Shown: positions 1 to 9,535, numbered from the stretch's first letter. The stretch is 64,000 bases of DNA from Sphingomonas sp. Y57 (GCF_001015195.1 NZ_LDES01000040.1:123353-187352), one strand, 5' to 3'. Notes: a model not told the origin generated them from the sequence alone. Made by a program: numbers and translations.

Positions 1-903
1 CCGGTTGCTGCGCATGATGCCTCCGACCAGGCCGAAACCGATCAGCATCATCGCCCAGGTCGACGGTTCCGGCACCGCTTCGAGGTTGAGACCATCGATC
101 AGCGCGAAAGGCGGCTGCCCGATCGGCAGGCCATAGGCAAGCAGCGACAGCTTCTGCGTGGTGTCGTTGGCGGTGAAATACATCGTCTCGTACTGCCAGG
201 GTACGAAGCCGTGGTTCGGATTGTTCACCGTCGCGGTGGTCAGGAGCTGATCGCCGGGGGCGAGGTTGTAGGTCGAATGGCCGTCGCGATAGTCGAGGAA
301 GATAGGCGCATCGGGGCTGATCGAATAATCGCACACGCCGAAGCAGATCTGCCAGGCATCCTGGGTAGCGCCGTGATAGGTGCTCTGCTGGGCGGCCGCC
401 CACCAGAAGGTTAGCTTGTAGATCTTGCCCACCTGCAGGCCCGATATCGTCTGCTCGATGGGAGCATTGCCATAGGCGCCGTCGGCGCCGACGAAATTGC
501 CGCCGGTAGGGCTGTTCGTCAGGCCGTTGTTCGCCCCGATATCGGGGCCCCACAGCGACAGCCGGGCACCAGGGTCGCAATTGCCATACAGGCAGGCGCC
601 GCTGCCGAAATCGTCGGCACCCGTCTGCGTGGCGGGAGAACCGCCATTGTAGCTGGGATTGTTGACGAAGACGAAATTATAGCCGCGCGTCGTCCAGCCG
701 GTGACGGTCGGCAGGTTCTTCAGCGAGGCGCCGAGGGCGGCATTGTCGAGCGCATTGCCGAATATCGTCGAATGGAGCGGATTGCCGTTGGTCATGGTGA
801 CCATCTCGAAGTCACCATTGACGAGCAGGTTGGTCGCCTGGAGTTCCCCCCCGGCCACGCAGCCAAACAACGCTGTCAGCAACGCGAGTAGCTTGACACG
901 CAT
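1..903 (-). CDS. PEPxxWA-CTERM sorting domain protein (3' end outside window)
   Basis: This reading frame starts with ATG at 903 and is open to the left edge, giving at least 301 residues. It begins with a hydrophobic signal segment (LLALLTALFG) followed by a mature start of the type NLLVNGDFE, which is common in secreted anchor-type proteins of this class. Near the visible end it carries VPEPSTWAMMLIGFGLVGG, the PEPxxWA-CTERM motif plus membrane helix that the exosortase/archaeosortase-like system recognises in sphingomonads. The last basic residues (MRSNR) fit the usual C-terminal tail, so probably only a few residues are missing. The protein is expected to be exported and processed at the envelope; its own function is unknown. 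It has few acidic clusters and many Asn/Gly, as is typical of extracellular beta-rich proteins. Confidence 0.8.
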   Translation of the reverse strand, partial: MRVKLLALLTALFGCVAGGELQATNLLVNGDFEMVTMTNGNPLHSTIFGNALDNAALGASLKNLPTVTGWTTRGYNFVFVNNPSYNGGSPATQTGADDFGSGACLYGNCDPGARLSLWGPDIGANNGLTNSPTGGNFVGADGAYGNAPIEQTISGLQVGKIYKLTFWWAAAQQSTYHGATQDAWQICFGVCDYSISPDAPIFLDYRDGHSTYNLAPGDQLLTTATVNNPNHGFVPWQYETMYFTANDTTQKLSLLAYGLPIGQPPFALIDGLNLEAVPEPSTWAMMLIGFGLVGGIMRSNR

Positions 904-1054
904 CACTCTTTGACCCCCGACACAATACGCACGGGGACTTCTGTACGATGAATCGCGGTTGAAGACAAGATTCCGCAGATTTTTGCGGTTTACACCGAGT
1001 TTACAATGTGCCAGCTTCGACTATTGGTCCTAAAAGCGCACATCCTCGCCATTT

Positions 1055-1816
1055 TTATCGATGACGAGGCTTCTCCAGTGCGCTCAGCACGCCTCGCAGC
1101 GTCCGTATCTCCTGGGCATTCCAGGCAGGCTTGGTGAGCAGACCGCGCAGCGTCCGGCGCGTCGCGGGCACGCGATCGGGCGGAAAATAATAACCCGATT
1201 CGTCGAGCAGCCGATCGAGATGGCTGATCAGGCCTTCGAGCTCCGTTTGCGGTGCCGGCGGGTCGAGTTCGACCGACGGCGGCGAGGCGAGCGCCATCCC
1301 CTTCGACCATTCATAGGCGACCAGGATCACCGCCTGGGCGAGGTTGAGGCTGCCGAACTCCGGGTTGATCGGGACCGTCACGATCGTCCGCGCGACCGCG
1401 ACGTCGTCGGTCTCCAGTCCCGACCGTTCGGGGCCGAACAGGATGGCGGATCGGCCGGGCTCGCCATGGATGCCGCGCGCAGCCTCCTCGGGCGTCATCA
1501 CCGGCTTGGTCACGCCGCGCTTGCGGACGGTGGTGGCGTAGACATGCGCGCAATCGGCGGTCGCCTCCGCCACGCTGTCGAACACGCGGGCGCCTTCCAG
1601 GACGATGTCGGCGCCCGAGGCGGCCGGCCCGGCCTGCGGGTTGGGCCAGCCGTCGCGCGGCGTGACCAGGCGCATCTCGGTCAGCCCGAAATTGAGCATC
1701 GCCCGCGCCGCCTTGCCAATATTCTCGCCGAGCTGCGGACGCACGAGGACGATGACGGGGGGCGGAGCGATCCCGTTCCCTGTCCTCTGATCCTGACGAG
1801 GGGTGTCCGTGGTCAA
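1055..1816 (-). CDS. trmJ: tRNA (cytidine/uridine-32-2'-O)-methyltransferase TrmJ-like
   Basis: 253 residues of the SpoU/TrmH knotted methyltransferase superfamily. The motifs are [20 protein letters not shown] near residue 20 (motif 1, with the N-x-G-x-x-A-R-A-M signature), [11 protein letters not shown] (motif 2) and [14 protein letters not shown] (motif 3). The C-terminal extension of about 90 residues is typical of TrmJ. The enzyme transfers a methyl group from S-adenosylmethionine to the 2'-O of nucleotide 32 in tRNAs. The start codon is TTG at 1816, sharing a TTGA overlap with the nrdR stop, which suggests translational coupling; no ATG or GTG lies between it and motif 1. It is the last gene of the rpiB-glyA-nrdR-trmJ operon. 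A related rRNA or tRNA 2'-O-methyltransferase specificity cannot be excluded. Confidence 0.85.
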   Translation of the reverse strand: MTTDTPRQDQRTGNGIAPPPVIVLVRPQLGENIGKAARAMLNFGLTEMRLVTPRDGWPNPQAGPAASGADIVLEGARVFDSVAEATADCAHVYATTVRKRGVTKPVMTPEEAARGIHGEPGRSAILFGPERSGLETDDVAVARTIVTVPINPEFGSLNLAQAVILVAYEWSKGMALASPPSVELDPPAPQTELEGLISHLDRLLDESGYYFPPDRVPATRRTLRGLLTKPAWNAQEIRTLRGVLSALEKPRHR

Positions 1817-2277
1817 CCGTCCCGCCCGGCTTCGCTCACCGCGCCGGCGAAATCCTCGAAGTCCTTGGCTTCGCGGAAATCCTTATAGACGCTCGCGAAG
1901 CGGATATAGGCGACGCTGTCGAGCGCCTTGAGCCCGTCCATCACCATACCGCCGACCGAGGCGGCGGGGATCTCGCTGTCGCCGCTCGTTTCGATCTGGC
2001 GCTGGATCGCGGTGGCGAGACGCTCGATCCGTGCGGGATCGACAGGCCGTTTGCGGCAGGCGACGCTGATCGACCTTTCGAGTTTCGAGCGGTCGAACAC
2101 CTCGCGCCGGCCGTCGCTCTTCACCACCGTCATCTCGCGGAGCTGTATCCGCTCGAAGGTGGTGAAGCGCGCGCCGCACCCTTCGCATTGCCGCCGCCGC
2201 CGGATCGCCGCCCCGTCGTCGGTGGGGCGGCTGTCCTTCACCTGGCTGTCGTCATGGGCGCAGAAGGGGCAGCGCAC
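1813..2277 (-). CDS. nrdR: Transcriptional repressor NrdR
   Basis: 154 residues, the normal size for NrdR. It has an N-terminal zinc ribbon with Cys pairs at residues 3/6 (CPFC) and about 31/34 (CEGC), followed by the ATP-cone: the stretch [20 protein letters not shown] and the conserved later part with [13 protein letters not shown]. NrdR binds ATP/dATP and represses ribonucleotide reductase genes at NrdR boxes. The start is a GTG at 2277, which fits the invariant MRCPFC start of the family. It lies 55 bp after glyA and overlaps trmJ by 4 bp. The glyA-nrdR neighbourhood is common in alphaproteobacteria. Confidence 0.95.
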   Translation of the reverse strand: MRCPFCAHDDSQVKDSRPTDDGAAIRRRRQCEGCGARFTTFERIQLREMTVVKSDGRREVFDRSKLERSISVACRKRPVDPARIERLATAIQRQIETSGDSEIPAASVGGMVMDGLKALDSVAYIRFASVYKDFREAKDFEDFAGAVSEAGRDG

Positions 2278-2332
2278 TATCGTGCCCTACGGGCACGCGG
2301 GCCGATGCCGCATCCGCGTGAGCGGATCACCA

Positions 2333-3649
2333 TCAAAGCTCCGGGTAGATGGGGAAGCGGTCGCAGAGCGCCTCGACGCGCGCCTTGACGTGTGCCTCCG
2401 TCTGGCCGTTGCCTTCCGGGCCATTCTTAGCGAGGCCGTCGAGCACATCGGCGATCATGTCAGCGATCTCGCGGAATTCGGCGGGACCGAAGCCGCGGGT
2501 CGTGCCGGCCGGCGAGCCGACGCGGATGCCCGAGGTCTTGACCGGCGGCAGCGGATCGTTCGGCACGCCATTCTTGTTGCAGGTGATGCCCGCGCGCTCG
2601 AGCGCCTCGTCCGCATCGCGGCCGGTGACGCCGATCGGGCGCAGGTCGACCAGCGCCAGATGGGTGTCGGTGCCCCCCGAGACGAGATCGGCGCCGCGCT
2701 CCTTGAGGCGAGCGGCGAGCACCTTGGCGTTCTCGACGACGGCGGCGGCATAGGCCTTGAATTCGGGGCGGAGAGCCTCGCCGAACGCGACCGCCTTGGC
2801 GGCGACGACGTGCATCAGCGGGCCGCCCTGCAGGCCGGGGAAGACCGCCGAGTTGATCTTCTTGGCGATGGCCTCGTCATCAGTGAGCACCATGCCGCCG
2901 CGCGGGCCGCGTAGCGTCTTGTGGGTCGTCGTGGTGACGACATGGGCATGGCCGAACGGCGTCGGGTGGACGCCGCCGGCGACCAGGCCGGCGAAATGCG
3001 CCATGTCGACCATGAAATAGGCCCCGACCTCATCCGCGATCGCGCGGAAGCGGGCGAAGTCGATATGGCGCGGATAGGCCGAGCCGCCGGTGATGATCAG
3101 CTTCGGTTTATGCTCCCGAGCCAGCGCCTCGACCTGATCGAAGTCGATCCGGTGGTCGTCGGGGCGGACGCCGTACTGGACGGCATTGTACCACTTGCCC
3201 GACAGTGCTGCCTTGGCGCCGTGGGTCAGGTGGCCGCCAGCGTCGAGGCTGAGGCCCATGATCGTGTCACCAGGCTGGGTCAGCGCCAACATGACGGCGC
3301 CGTTCGCCTGCGCACCCGAATGCGGCTGAACATTGGCGAAACCGCAGTTGAACAGCTGCTTGGCGCGGTCGATGGCGAGCTGCTCGACAACGTCCGAAGG
3401 ATGGCAGCCCTGATAATAGCGCTTGCCCGGGTAACCCTCGGCATATTTGTTGGTGAAGACCGAACCCTGCGCCTCCAGCACCGCCTTGGAGACGATGTTC
3501 TCCGAGGCGATCAGCTCGATCTGCTTCTTCTCGCGCGCGATTTCCTGGGTCAGGCCGCCGAACACCGCCGGGTCGGCATCGGCGAGGCCGCGGGTGAAGA
3601 AGCCGTCGGGCTGGACGTCGGACAGGGTGGCGGCGGGGTTGCTGCTCAT
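2333..3649 (-). CDS. glyA: Serine hydroxymethyltransferase
   Basis: 438 residues, full length for bacterial GlyA. It converts serine and tetrahydrofolate to glycine and 5,10-methylene-tetrahydrofolate, a cytosolic PLP enzyme that feeds one-carbon units to purines, thymidylate and methionine. The PLP lysine motif [16 protein letters not shown] is present near residue 240, as are the N-terminal [15 protein letters not shown] and the C-terminal [20 protein letters not shown] segments. The ATG at 3649 is preceded by AAGGAG and overlaps the rpiB stop by ATGA, so the two genes are translationally coupled. nrdR follows 55 bp downstream. Confidence 0.98.
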   Translation of the reverse strand: MSSNPAATLSDVQPDGFFTRGLADADPAVFGGLTQEIAREKKQIELIASENIVSKAVLEAQGSVFTNKYAEGYPGKRYYQGCHPSDVVEQLAIDRAKQLFNCGFANVQPHSGAQANGAVMLALTQPGDTIMGLSLDAGGHLTHGAKAALSGKWYNAVQYGVRPDDHRIDFDQVEALAREHKPKLIITGGSAYPRHIDFARFRAIADEVGAYFMVDMAHFAGLVAGGVHPTPFGHAHVVTTTTHKTLRGPRGGMVLTDDEAIAKKINSAVFPGLQGGPLMHVVAAKAVAFGEALRPEFKAYAAAVVENAKVLAARLKERGADLVSGGTDTHLALVDLRPIGVTGRDADEALERAGITCNKNGVPNDPLPPVKTSGIRVGSPAGTTRGFGPAEFREIADMIADVLDGLAKNGPEGNGQTEAHVKARVEALCDRFPIYPEL

Positions 3650-4104
3650 GCGTGCTCCTTGTGGAAGCGGGGGTGGGATAGCTTGTCGACGCGGCGTTGG
3701 TGGCGGTCGCCCGTGAAGCCCGTCGCCAGGAAGGTTGAAATGCAGGCCTTGGCCTGCTCAATGCCGATCAGTCGGGCGCCGAGCGCGATGATGTTGGCAT
3801 CGTTATGCTCGCGGCTGAGCTGCGCCGACAGCACCTCGTTCACCAGCGCGCAGCGCGCGGCGGGGTGACGGTTGGCCGCGATCGAGATGCCGATGCCCGA
3901 GCCGCATAGCGCGATCCCGCGAACCGCCTCACCCGCGGCGATCGCCTCCGCCAGGCGATAACCATAATCCGGATAGTCGACCGATGCGGCGCTGTCCGGA
4001 CCAAGGTCGAGGACCTCATGGCCTTCGGCACGCAGCCATTCGGCGAGCGCTGCCTTCATATCGAAAGCGGCATGATCGGATGCGATGGCGATGGTCTCGG
4101 CCAT
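3646..4104 (-). CDS. rpiB: Ribose-5-phosphate isomerase B
   Basis: 152 residues of the RpiB/LacAB fold, which interconverts ribose 5-phosphate and ribulose 5-phosphate. Visible motifs are [11 protein letters not shown] at the N-terminus (phosphate and ring-opening residues), [13 protein letters not shown] (active-site loop with the conserved Cys), [14 protein letters not shown] and the C-terminal [13 protein letters not shown]. The start at 4104 is preferred because GGGAA lies 6 nt upstream; an ATG at 4110 would add two residues, and the frame is also open further upstream without homology. First gene of the rpiB-glyA-nrdR-trmJ operon and divergent from a lipoprotein gene. Confidence 0.93.
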   Translation of the reverse strand: MAETIAIASDHAAFDMKAALAEWLRAEGHEVLDLGPDSAASVDYPDYGYRLAEAIAAGEAVRGIALCGSGIGISIAANRHPAARCALVNEVLSAQLSREHNDANIIALGARLIGIEQAKACISTFLATGFTGDRHQRRVDKLSHPRFHKEHA

Positions 4105-4289
4105 ATCCATTTCCCGTGCTGGTGAGTCGGCTGTTGGCCGCTCTCTAGGAGCGATGGGCCGATACCGCAATGCCGCATGCACCGCCGTCCCGATCATGAA
4201 GGTCGACGCGGCTGAGCTTTTCGGGTTGACCCGACCGGCGGGATATCCTTGATGCGGCAGGCATTTCCGTGGCGAGGAGGAGACGTTCG

Positions 4290-4811
4290 ATGAAGATCCG
4301 CACCGGTGCCGGCCTGGCGGCCATGCTGCTGATGGTCGCTTGCGCACGTGGCGAGGACGCTCGCCCTATCGAGAACGCCACGGTCGCCGACAATGTCGCC
4401 GACGATGCGATCGACGACGTCGTCCCCGCCGAGAATGCGGCGGGGGCGAGCCTGCCGACCGATGGCTGGATCGGCAAGTGGATCGGGGTTGAGGGGCTGG
4501 TCCTCGACATCCAGCCGACGGGCGACCGCGGCCATTACATGCTGAGCGTGACCCTGCTCGACGGTACCAAGAGCTATGAGGGCGTCGCCGAGGGGGACAT
4601 GATCCGCTTCACGCGCAACGGGCGCCCCGAAAGTGTCCGTGCGGCGACCGGCGACCAGACCGGCCTTAAATGGCTGGCGGGCAAGACCAATTGCCTGATG
4701 ATCCAGCAGGGCGAGGGTTTCTGCCGCGACGATGCCGCCGCGAAGCCGAGCGGGGATCCCGCCGCCCAGCCGGCGGCTCAACCGGCCACAGGGCCCGCCG
4801 CGCGGCCTTGA
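4290..4811 (+). CDS. Putative lipoprotein, unknown function
   Basis: 173 residues. The ATG at 4290 follows a strong AGGAGGAGA ribosome-binding site. The N-terminus is a lipoprotein-type signal: two basic residues, a hydrophobic core, then LMVACAR, with the Cys at about residue 19 as the likely lipidation site. The mature part has an acidic Asp/Asn/Ala-rich linker, then a compact domain (TDGWIGKWIGVEGLVLDIQP) that resembles small beta-barrel lipid-binding-like or lysozyme-inhibitor-like folds, then a Pro/Ala-rich tail with repeats of PAAQPA. No family is recognised with certainty. It stands alone between the divergent rpiB operon and a small hypothetical gene. Confidence 0.7.
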   Translation: MKIRTGAGLAAMLLMVACARGEDARPIENATVADNVADDAIDDVVPAENAAGASLPTDGWIGKWIGVEGLVLDIQPTGDRGHYMLSVTLLDGTKSYEGVAEGDMIRFTRNGRPESVRAATGDQTGLKWLAGKTNCLMIQQGEGFCRDDAAAKPSGDPAAQPAAQPATGPAARP

Positions 4812-4843
4812 ATTAGCCGGTTTTCGGGGCTAGGGGCGCGACC

Positions 4844-5113
4844 ATGACCAAGCCCGCGCCCCTGATGACCGCCCAGGAGTTTGCCGATCGCGCACGCGAG
4901 ATCGTCGCGACGATGCGTGGCCACGCCGCTCATCGCGCGATCGATCTGCTGACCAACGACGTGCTGCGCGGCCTGGGCTATGGCGAAGGCATCGACATCT
5001 TCGAGGCGCAGGTCGGCCATTGGCACGAGGCTGACGCCGCCTATCCGCATGTCGGTCCGTGCCCCGATTGCGAACGGGGCGCTGTCGAGGCGGAACGGCG
5101 CGCCGCAGCCTGA
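4844..5113 (+). CDS. Hypothetical protein, 89 residues
   Basis: A small acidic protein starting at ATG 4844, 32 bp after the lipoprotein gene. The sequence has a helical first half (MTAQEFADRAREIVATMRGHAAHRAID) and a later CPDC pair near residue 75; a lone CPxC pair is not enough to call a zinc ribbon. Codon use fits the neighbourhood and no stop interrupts it, but no family is recognised and a clear ribosome-binding site is not visible. It could be read with the lipoprotein gene upstream. The existence of the gene is likely, its function unknown. Confidence 0.5.
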   Translation: MTKPAPLMTAQEFADRAREIVATMRGHAAHRAIDLLTNDVLRGLGYGEGIDIFEAQVGHWHEADAAYPHVGPCPDCERGAVEAERRAAA

Positions 5114-5202
5114 TCCCCCGATTCGAAAGCAAGGGGCGGGAAGCGCCGTCTCGCTGGCATCGCCATGATTATCCCACCATATGATTTGGGAAAGGTCATG
5201 AG

Positions 5203-6258
5203 ATGCTGATGGACACCACCGTCAACGACCCGCGCTGGATGAAACTCGTCACCCGCGATGCGGACGCCGACGGCAGTTTCGTCTATTCGGTGGCGACGAC
5301 CGGCGTCTATTGCCGGCCAAGCTGCCCCGCGCGAACCCCAAATCCGCGCAACGTCGCCTTTCACGCCGATCCGGCGGCGGCAGAGGCGGCGGGCTTCCGG
5401 CCGTGCAAGCGCTGCCGCCCTACCGAGCCGCCGCTCGCCGAGCGTCAGGCGGCGATCGTCGCGGCGGCCTGCCGACGGATCGAGGCGGCCGAGGAGCCCT
5501 TGTCGCTCGGCGAACTGGCGGATGGCGCCGGGCTCAGCCCGCATCATTTCCACCGCATGTTCAAGGCGGTCACCGGGCTGACGCCCAAGGGCTATGCCGA
5601 TGCCCATCGAGCGCGGAGGGTCCGCGACGCGCTGGGCAAGGGCGCACAAGTGACCGAGGCGCTCTATGATGCCGGCTTTGGATCGAGCGGTCGCTTCTAC
5701 GCCGCCGCCGACGGTGCGTTGGGCATGTTGCCCGGCGCCTACCGTAAAGGCGGGGCGGCGGCGGGAATCCGGTACGGTATCGGCGACAGCTCGCTCGGCC
5801 GGGTGCTCGCGGCGGCGAGCGAGCGGGGAATCTGTTCGATCATGCTGGGCGACGACGATGCCGAACTGGTCGCCGATCTCGGCCGCCGCTTTCCCAATGC
5901 GCGGACGATCGAGGCCGACGCGGACTTCCAGTCGACCATCGATGCGGTGGTGGCGCTGGTCGAGGAGCCCGAGCGGGGCCTTTCGCTGCCGCTCGACATC
6001 CGCGGCACCGCCTTTCAGCGCCGCGTCTGGCAGGCGTTGCAAGCCATCCCGGCCGGTGAGACGCTGAGCTATGCTGGCGTTGCTCGCGCCATGGGAGAAC
6101 CGCGTGCTGCCCGTGCCGTCGCCGCCGCTTGCGCCGCCAACAAGATCGCTATCGCCATCCCCTGCCACCGCGTTGTCCACAGCGACGGCTCGGATCGCGG
6201 CTATCGCTGGGGCGTCGAACGCAAGCGTGCCCTGTTGAGGAAGGAAGCGCGGGGCTGA
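5203..6258 (+). CDS. ada: Ada: methylphosphotriester-DNA / O6-methylguanine-DNA methyltransferase and activator
   Basis: 351 residues with all three Ada parts. The N-terminal zinc domain has Cys37, Cys41, Cys68 and Cys71 (YCRPSC and PCKRC); Cys37 is the expected acceptor for methyl groups from phosphotriesters. An AraC-type helix-turn-helix follows at about residues 85-175 (LSPHHFHRMFKAVTGLTPKGY). The C-terminal suicide methyltransferase has the PCHRVV active site with Cys321 and the helix-turn-helix segment FQRRVWQALQAIP. The protein repairs alkylated DNA and activates its regulon once methylated. It is monocistronic, convergent with a diguanylate cyclase gene 13 bp away. No separate alkB or ogt gene is next to it. 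Confidence 0.95.
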   Translation: MLMDTTVNDPRWMKLVTRDADADGSFVYSVATTGVYCRPSCPARTPNPRNVAFHADPAAAEAAGFRPCKRCRPTEPPLAERQAAIVAAACRRIEAAEEPLSLGELADGAGLSPHHFHRMFKAVTGLTPKGYADAHRARRVRDALGKGAQVTEALYDAGFGSSGRFYAAADGALGMLPGAYRKGGAAAGIRYGIGDSSLGRVLAAASERGICSIMLGDDDAELVADLGRRFPNARTIEADADFQSTIDAVVALVEEPERGLSLPLDIRGTAFQRRVWQALQAIPAGETLSYAGVARAMGEPRAARAVAAACAANKIAIAIPCHRVVHSDGSDRGYRWGVERKRALLRKEARG

Positions 6259-6271
6259 CCCGGGCCGGGCC

Positions 6272-7549
6272 TCAATCGATGGATGCCGCGGGAGTCGGTG
6301 CGCCGGCGGCATCGGCATGGACGACCCTGTTCCTCCCGGCTGCCTTCGCCTGGTACAGGGCTTCGTCCGCCTTCTCGATCAGTTTCCAGAATGTCCTGGC
6401 CTGTGCCGGAAACGCCGCGACGCCGATGCTCACCGTCATCGCCCCTTCCAGCTCCGGATGACGGCTATCGGCCACCGCCACCCGGATACGTTCCGCCAGA
6501 GCCATGGCGTCGGAGAGCGTTCGGGGACACAGCAAGGCGAATTCCTCCCCGCCATAACGGAACAGCTCGGCCCCCTCGCCCTTCGCGGCGGCGATCGTTT
6601 CGGCAATCGTGCGGATCACGCCGTCGCCGACGACATGCCCGTGGCTGTCGTTGATCGACTTGAAATGGTCGATGTCGATCATCATCAGGCTGAGCGACGC
6701 GTTCGACCGTGAAGCGGCCTGCAGCATCGCCACACCTTTGGCATCGAGCTGTCCCCGGTCCAAAAGCCCCGTCAGCGCGTCCCGGCCGACCCGTTCCACC
6801 AGCTTTTCGTACCGGTGCCGGTAGGTCAGGCGATCGAACACGTCGACCGCGCTTCGCGCCCGCGCGGCAAGCGGTTCCCGTTCGAAGGCGTGCAGATAGA
6901 CTGTCATCACGAGACTGAAGAACGCGGCTGCGGCGACCTTGGCGATCCAGCCCCCGTAGAAGGCCGAGGGCGGCACCCCCGCAAGGAAATGGAGACCGAG
7001 GTAGAAGAACAGCTGGTCGAAGCTCAGGACGAGCGACAGGCTGATGAACATGCGTATCGGAACGGTTTTCGCGATCGACCGCCCCAGCCTCTCATAGATG
7101 ATGACGAGCGCGATCAGGTCGATGAACAGCAGGACCGACCCTACCACCATGAGCAGGCCCATCTGGTCGACGAAGTTGAAATCGGGATTGTAGCCCGGCA
7201 GGTCGGCGGTCTGGCCATAGAGGCGCAGGATCAGCCCCAACGCGATCATCAGGACGTTGCCGGCAAGCAGGCCGTAGATCGGCTGCCTCATCATCTCGGC
7301 GTCCTCCTTGATGTAGAGCAGGAGGAAGAAGGCGAGCTTGCCCGTGAACATCACCGTCGAGCCGGGTGAGATCAGGCCGAACGGCAGCTCGATGAAGAAG
7401 GTCGCCGCCAGATAGGTTTCGAGGAAGTGCATCGTGCCGAGCAAACAGAAGAAGACGCCCAGCCCGGTGGCACGCCTCGTCCTGAAAACCGCCCCCATGA
7501 CCATCGAGTAGATTACGCCATGGATGAGCAGCGCGAAGAAACCATACAT
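6272..7549 (-). CDS. Membrane-anchored diguanylate cyclase (GGDEF)
   Basis: 425 residues. The first ~230 residues form about seven hydrophobic segments without a recognised ligand-binding motif. The rest is a GGDEF domain with signature RYGGEEF, preceded by DALTGLLDRGQ and MMIDIDHFKSINDSHGHVVGD, so the metal- and substrate-binding residues for making cyclic di-GMP from two GTP are present. At the place of the allosteric I-site (RxxD, a few residues before GGEEF) the sequence reads GEGA, so product inhibition through that site is unlikely. There is no EAL or HD-GYP domain. The start ATG at 7549 has GGGGGA upstream. Confidence 0.9.
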   Translation of the reverse strand: MYGFFALLIHGVIYSMVMGAVFRTRRATGLGVFFCLLGTMHFLETYLAATFFIELPFGLISPGSTVMFTGKLAFFLLLYIKEDAEMMRQPIYGLLAGNVLMIALGLILRLYGQTADLPGYNPDFNFVDQMGLLMVVGSVLLFIDLIALVIIYERLGRSIAKTVPIRMFISLSLVLSFDQLFFYLGLHFLAGVPPSAFYGGWIAKVAAAAFFSLVMTVYLHAFEREPLAARARSAVDVFDRLTYRHRYEKLVERVGRDALTGLLDRGQLDAKGVAMLQAASRSNASLSLMMIDIDHFKSINDSHGHVVGDGVIRTIAETIAAAKGEGAELFRYGGEEFALLCPRTLSDAMALAERIRVAVADSRHPELEGAMTVSIGVAAFPAQARTFWKLIEKADEALYQAKAAGRNRVVHADAAGAPTPAASID

Positions 7550-7820
7550 ATCGCGAAGAATCCCCCCTGGACCTGATCGTTTTGAGATGGAAGCGTCCTA
7601 TACGCCTTCATCAACAACGTGAATCGCTACTATCATATGTCGGTTCCCTGATTCACTTTTCAGCCTCGTCGGCTTGAAAACGATCGAGACCCGATGGAAA
7701 TCTACCCTGCCATCTGGCCTTGTGCCTCTACATAGAGCGTCTCCCTCTCTCTGGAATAGTGACAATAAATGCCGATTGTCTGGATGGTCAGCCGGGATAC
7801 CGGCCGATAGGCCTGGCGCC

Positions 7821-8753
7821 ATGAACGATGCCGGCCATCATCGCGTTCCCTTGTCCCACCTGCTGCTGGCGCTGGGCGTCGTGCTCGTCTGGGGGACCAA
7901 TTTCACGGTCATCCGGGTCGCGCTCGACGAACTGCCGCCGCTGCTGTTCGCCGCGTTGCGCTTCTTCTTCGCGCTTGTGCCGGCCGCCTTCTTCATCCGC
8001 CGTCCGGCGGTGTCGTGGCGGTCGCTGGCGGCCTATGGCATATTGATCGGCGTCGGCCAGTTCGGCCTGCTCTACATCGCGATGGACGGCTTCATCTCTC
8101 CGGGGCTGGCGTCGCTGGTGGTGCAGAGCCACGTCTTCTTCACCATCGTCCTGGCCATGCTGTTCTCCGGAGAGGCGCTGCGGCCCTTCCAGATCGTGGC
8201 GCTGTCATTGTCGGTGCTGGGGATCGCGCTGATCATCGAGCATGGCGATGCCAGCGCGACCTTGTTCGGGCTCGCTCTCACGCTGGTCGCGGCCCTGTGC
8301 TGGGGCATCGGCAACCACGTCGCCAAGGCGAGCGGCGCGACCGACATGCTCGGCTTCGTCGTCTGGGCCAGCCTGTTCGCTGTGCCGCCGCTCTTCCTCT
8401 TCGCGCTGGTGGCGGAGGGATGGCCGGCGATCGCCGGCGCGATTGCCCATGCCGGGCCGACCGCCTGGGCGGCGGTGCTGTGGCAGTCGGTTGGCAACAC
8501 CATGTTCGGCTATGCCGCCTGGGGCTGGCTTCTCGCGCGCCATCCGGCGGCGGCGATCACGCCGACGGCCATGCTGGTGCCGGTCGTCGGCATGGCCACT
8601 TCCGCCATCGTGCTCGGGGAGGCGCTGCCCGCCTGGAAGATCGCCGCGGCCGCGCTGGTGATCGGCGGGCTCGCGCTCAACATGCTGTGGCCGCGTGCCG
8701 CCCGCCTGGTCCTCACATCGCGAGCATCCACACCGCCATCGCCACCATCATGA
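7821..8753 (+). CDS. EamA-family (DMT) exporter
   Basis: 310 residues with ten predicted membrane segments in two EamA repeats. The first repeat starts at LALGVVLVWGTNFTVIRVAL and the second at ALTLVAALCWGIGNHVAKAS. The family includes exporters of O-acetylserine, cysteine and other small metabolites; YdeD-like exporters are the nearest type I can recall, but substrate cannot be read from sequence. The ATG at 7821 is chosen because the membrane domain starts 12 residues later; an open upstream extension has no homology. The 3' end overlaps the convergent glutaredoxin/MauE gene by 41 bp. Confidence 0.85.
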   Translation: MNDAGHHRVPLSHLLLALGVVLVWGTNFTVIRVALDELPPLLFAALRFFFALVPAAFFIRRPAVSWRSLAAYGILIGVGQFGLLYIAMDGFISPGLASLVVQSHVFFTIVLAMLFSGEALRPFQIVALSLSVLGIALIIEHGDASATLFGLALTLVAALCWGIGNHVAKASGATDMLGFVVWASLFAVPPLFLFALVAEGWPAIAGAIAHAGPTAWAAVLWQSVGNTMFGYAAWGWLLARHPAAAITPTAMLVPVVGMATSAIVLGEALPAWKIAAAALVIGGLALNMLWPRAARLVLTSRASTPPSPPS

Positions 8754-9456
8754 CGTTCTCGAGCATCGATACGAAGCCGAGCGGCACGTTAGACGATCCG
8801 CCGACGCAGGCGCATTTGATCGATCGCTTGTCGATATAGACCGCCTTGAACACCGACACCGCGCCGATCCCGCCGATGAACAATGCGATCGGCGCCGACA
8901 GCCAGGTCAGCACGCCCGCCACCATCAGCACGCCGGCCAGTCCCTCGGCATAGGGATAGACGGTGCCATAGGGTACCCAGCGGCGCGCCAGCAGGTCGTA
9001 GTTGAGGAACATCGTCGCGAAGCGATCGACGTCCTGAAGCTTGAGCAGCGCCAGCGCGCACATGCTGAAAGCGATGAACCATTGCCCTGCCTGGATGGTG
9101 AAGGGCGATCCGAACGCGGCCATGCTGGCCCCCACCGCCATCAGCGCGGTCATCGCGAACAGGACAGCGACCGGGCGATAGCTGGTCACGCCGGGCTCGG
9201 CGACCTTCAGGCCCAGATGGCGGCGCAGGTCGTCATGGCCGCCGATCCGCCGGCCGTCGATGAAGATCTGCGGCGTCGTCTTGACGTCGTGCTCGGTCTT
9301 GAACGCGTCGGTCTCCTCGCGCGTGCGCAGCCAGCGGTCGTCGACCGCATAGCCCCGGCTGCGCAGCAGGTGCAGCGCCTTCAGGCCATAGGGACAGACA
9401 TGGTCCGGCATCACCATGCGATAGAGGATGGCGGTGGGCCGATCGGCGGTATCCAT
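8713..9456 (-). CDS. Glutaredoxin domain fused to MauE/DoxX-like redox membrane domain
   Basis: 247 residues. The first ~85 residues are a glutaredoxin: LYRMVMPDHVCPYGLKALHL carries a CPYG (single-Cys) active site, and TTPQIFIDGRRIGG is the cis-Pro and glutathione-binding loop. Residues ~95-245 hold four hydrophobic segments of the MauE/DoxX type with a late Cys pair (IKCACVGG) expected on the membrane side of a helix. The architecture suggests passing electrons from the glutathione pool to a membrane thiol pair. A divergent MerR-family regulator and a mer-like operator lie just upstream, so expression is probably induced by a thiol-reactive metal or oxidant. It overlaps the 3' end of the EamA gene. 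Confidence 0.85.
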   Translation of the reverse strand: MDTADRPTAILYRMVMPDHVCPYGLKALHLLRSRGYAVDDRWLRTREETDAFKTEHDVKTTPQIFIDGRRIGGHDDLRRHLGLKVAEPGVTSYRPVAVLFAMTALMAVGASMAAFGSPFTIQAGQWFIAFSMCALALLKLQDVDRFATMFLNYDLLARRWVPYGTVYPYAEGLAGVLMVAGVLTWLSAPIALFIGGIGAVSVFKAVYIDKRSIKCACVGGSSNVPLGFVSMLENVMMVAMAVWMLAM

Positions 9457-9493
9457 GGGGCTTTCCTTCGGTTGAACGGACGGCGATGTCCCC

Positions 9494-9525
9494 TATCTAG
9501 GAGCTGTACCATGGTACGGTTGCAA
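9494..9525 (-). promoter_or_regulatory. MerR-type promoter/operator for the glutaredoxin/MauE gene
   Basis: Read on the minus strand: a -35 element TTGCAA (9520-9525), a 20-bp spacer (9500-9519) and a -10 element TAGATA (9494-9499). The spacer contains the perfect palindrome GTACCATGGTAC at 9506-9517. Over-long 19-20 bp spacers holding a dyad are the hallmark of MerR-activated promoters, and the GTAC-N4-GTAC layout equals that of the classical mer operator. The site lies in the 73-bp gap between the two divergent genes. Confidence 0.75.
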
Positions 9526-9535
9526 GAGGGTGCCG

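Noticed and set aside
7598..7822. Small open frame in the divergent gap before the EamA gene
   Set aside because: No ribosome-binding site or homology; the gap is better explained as two promoters.
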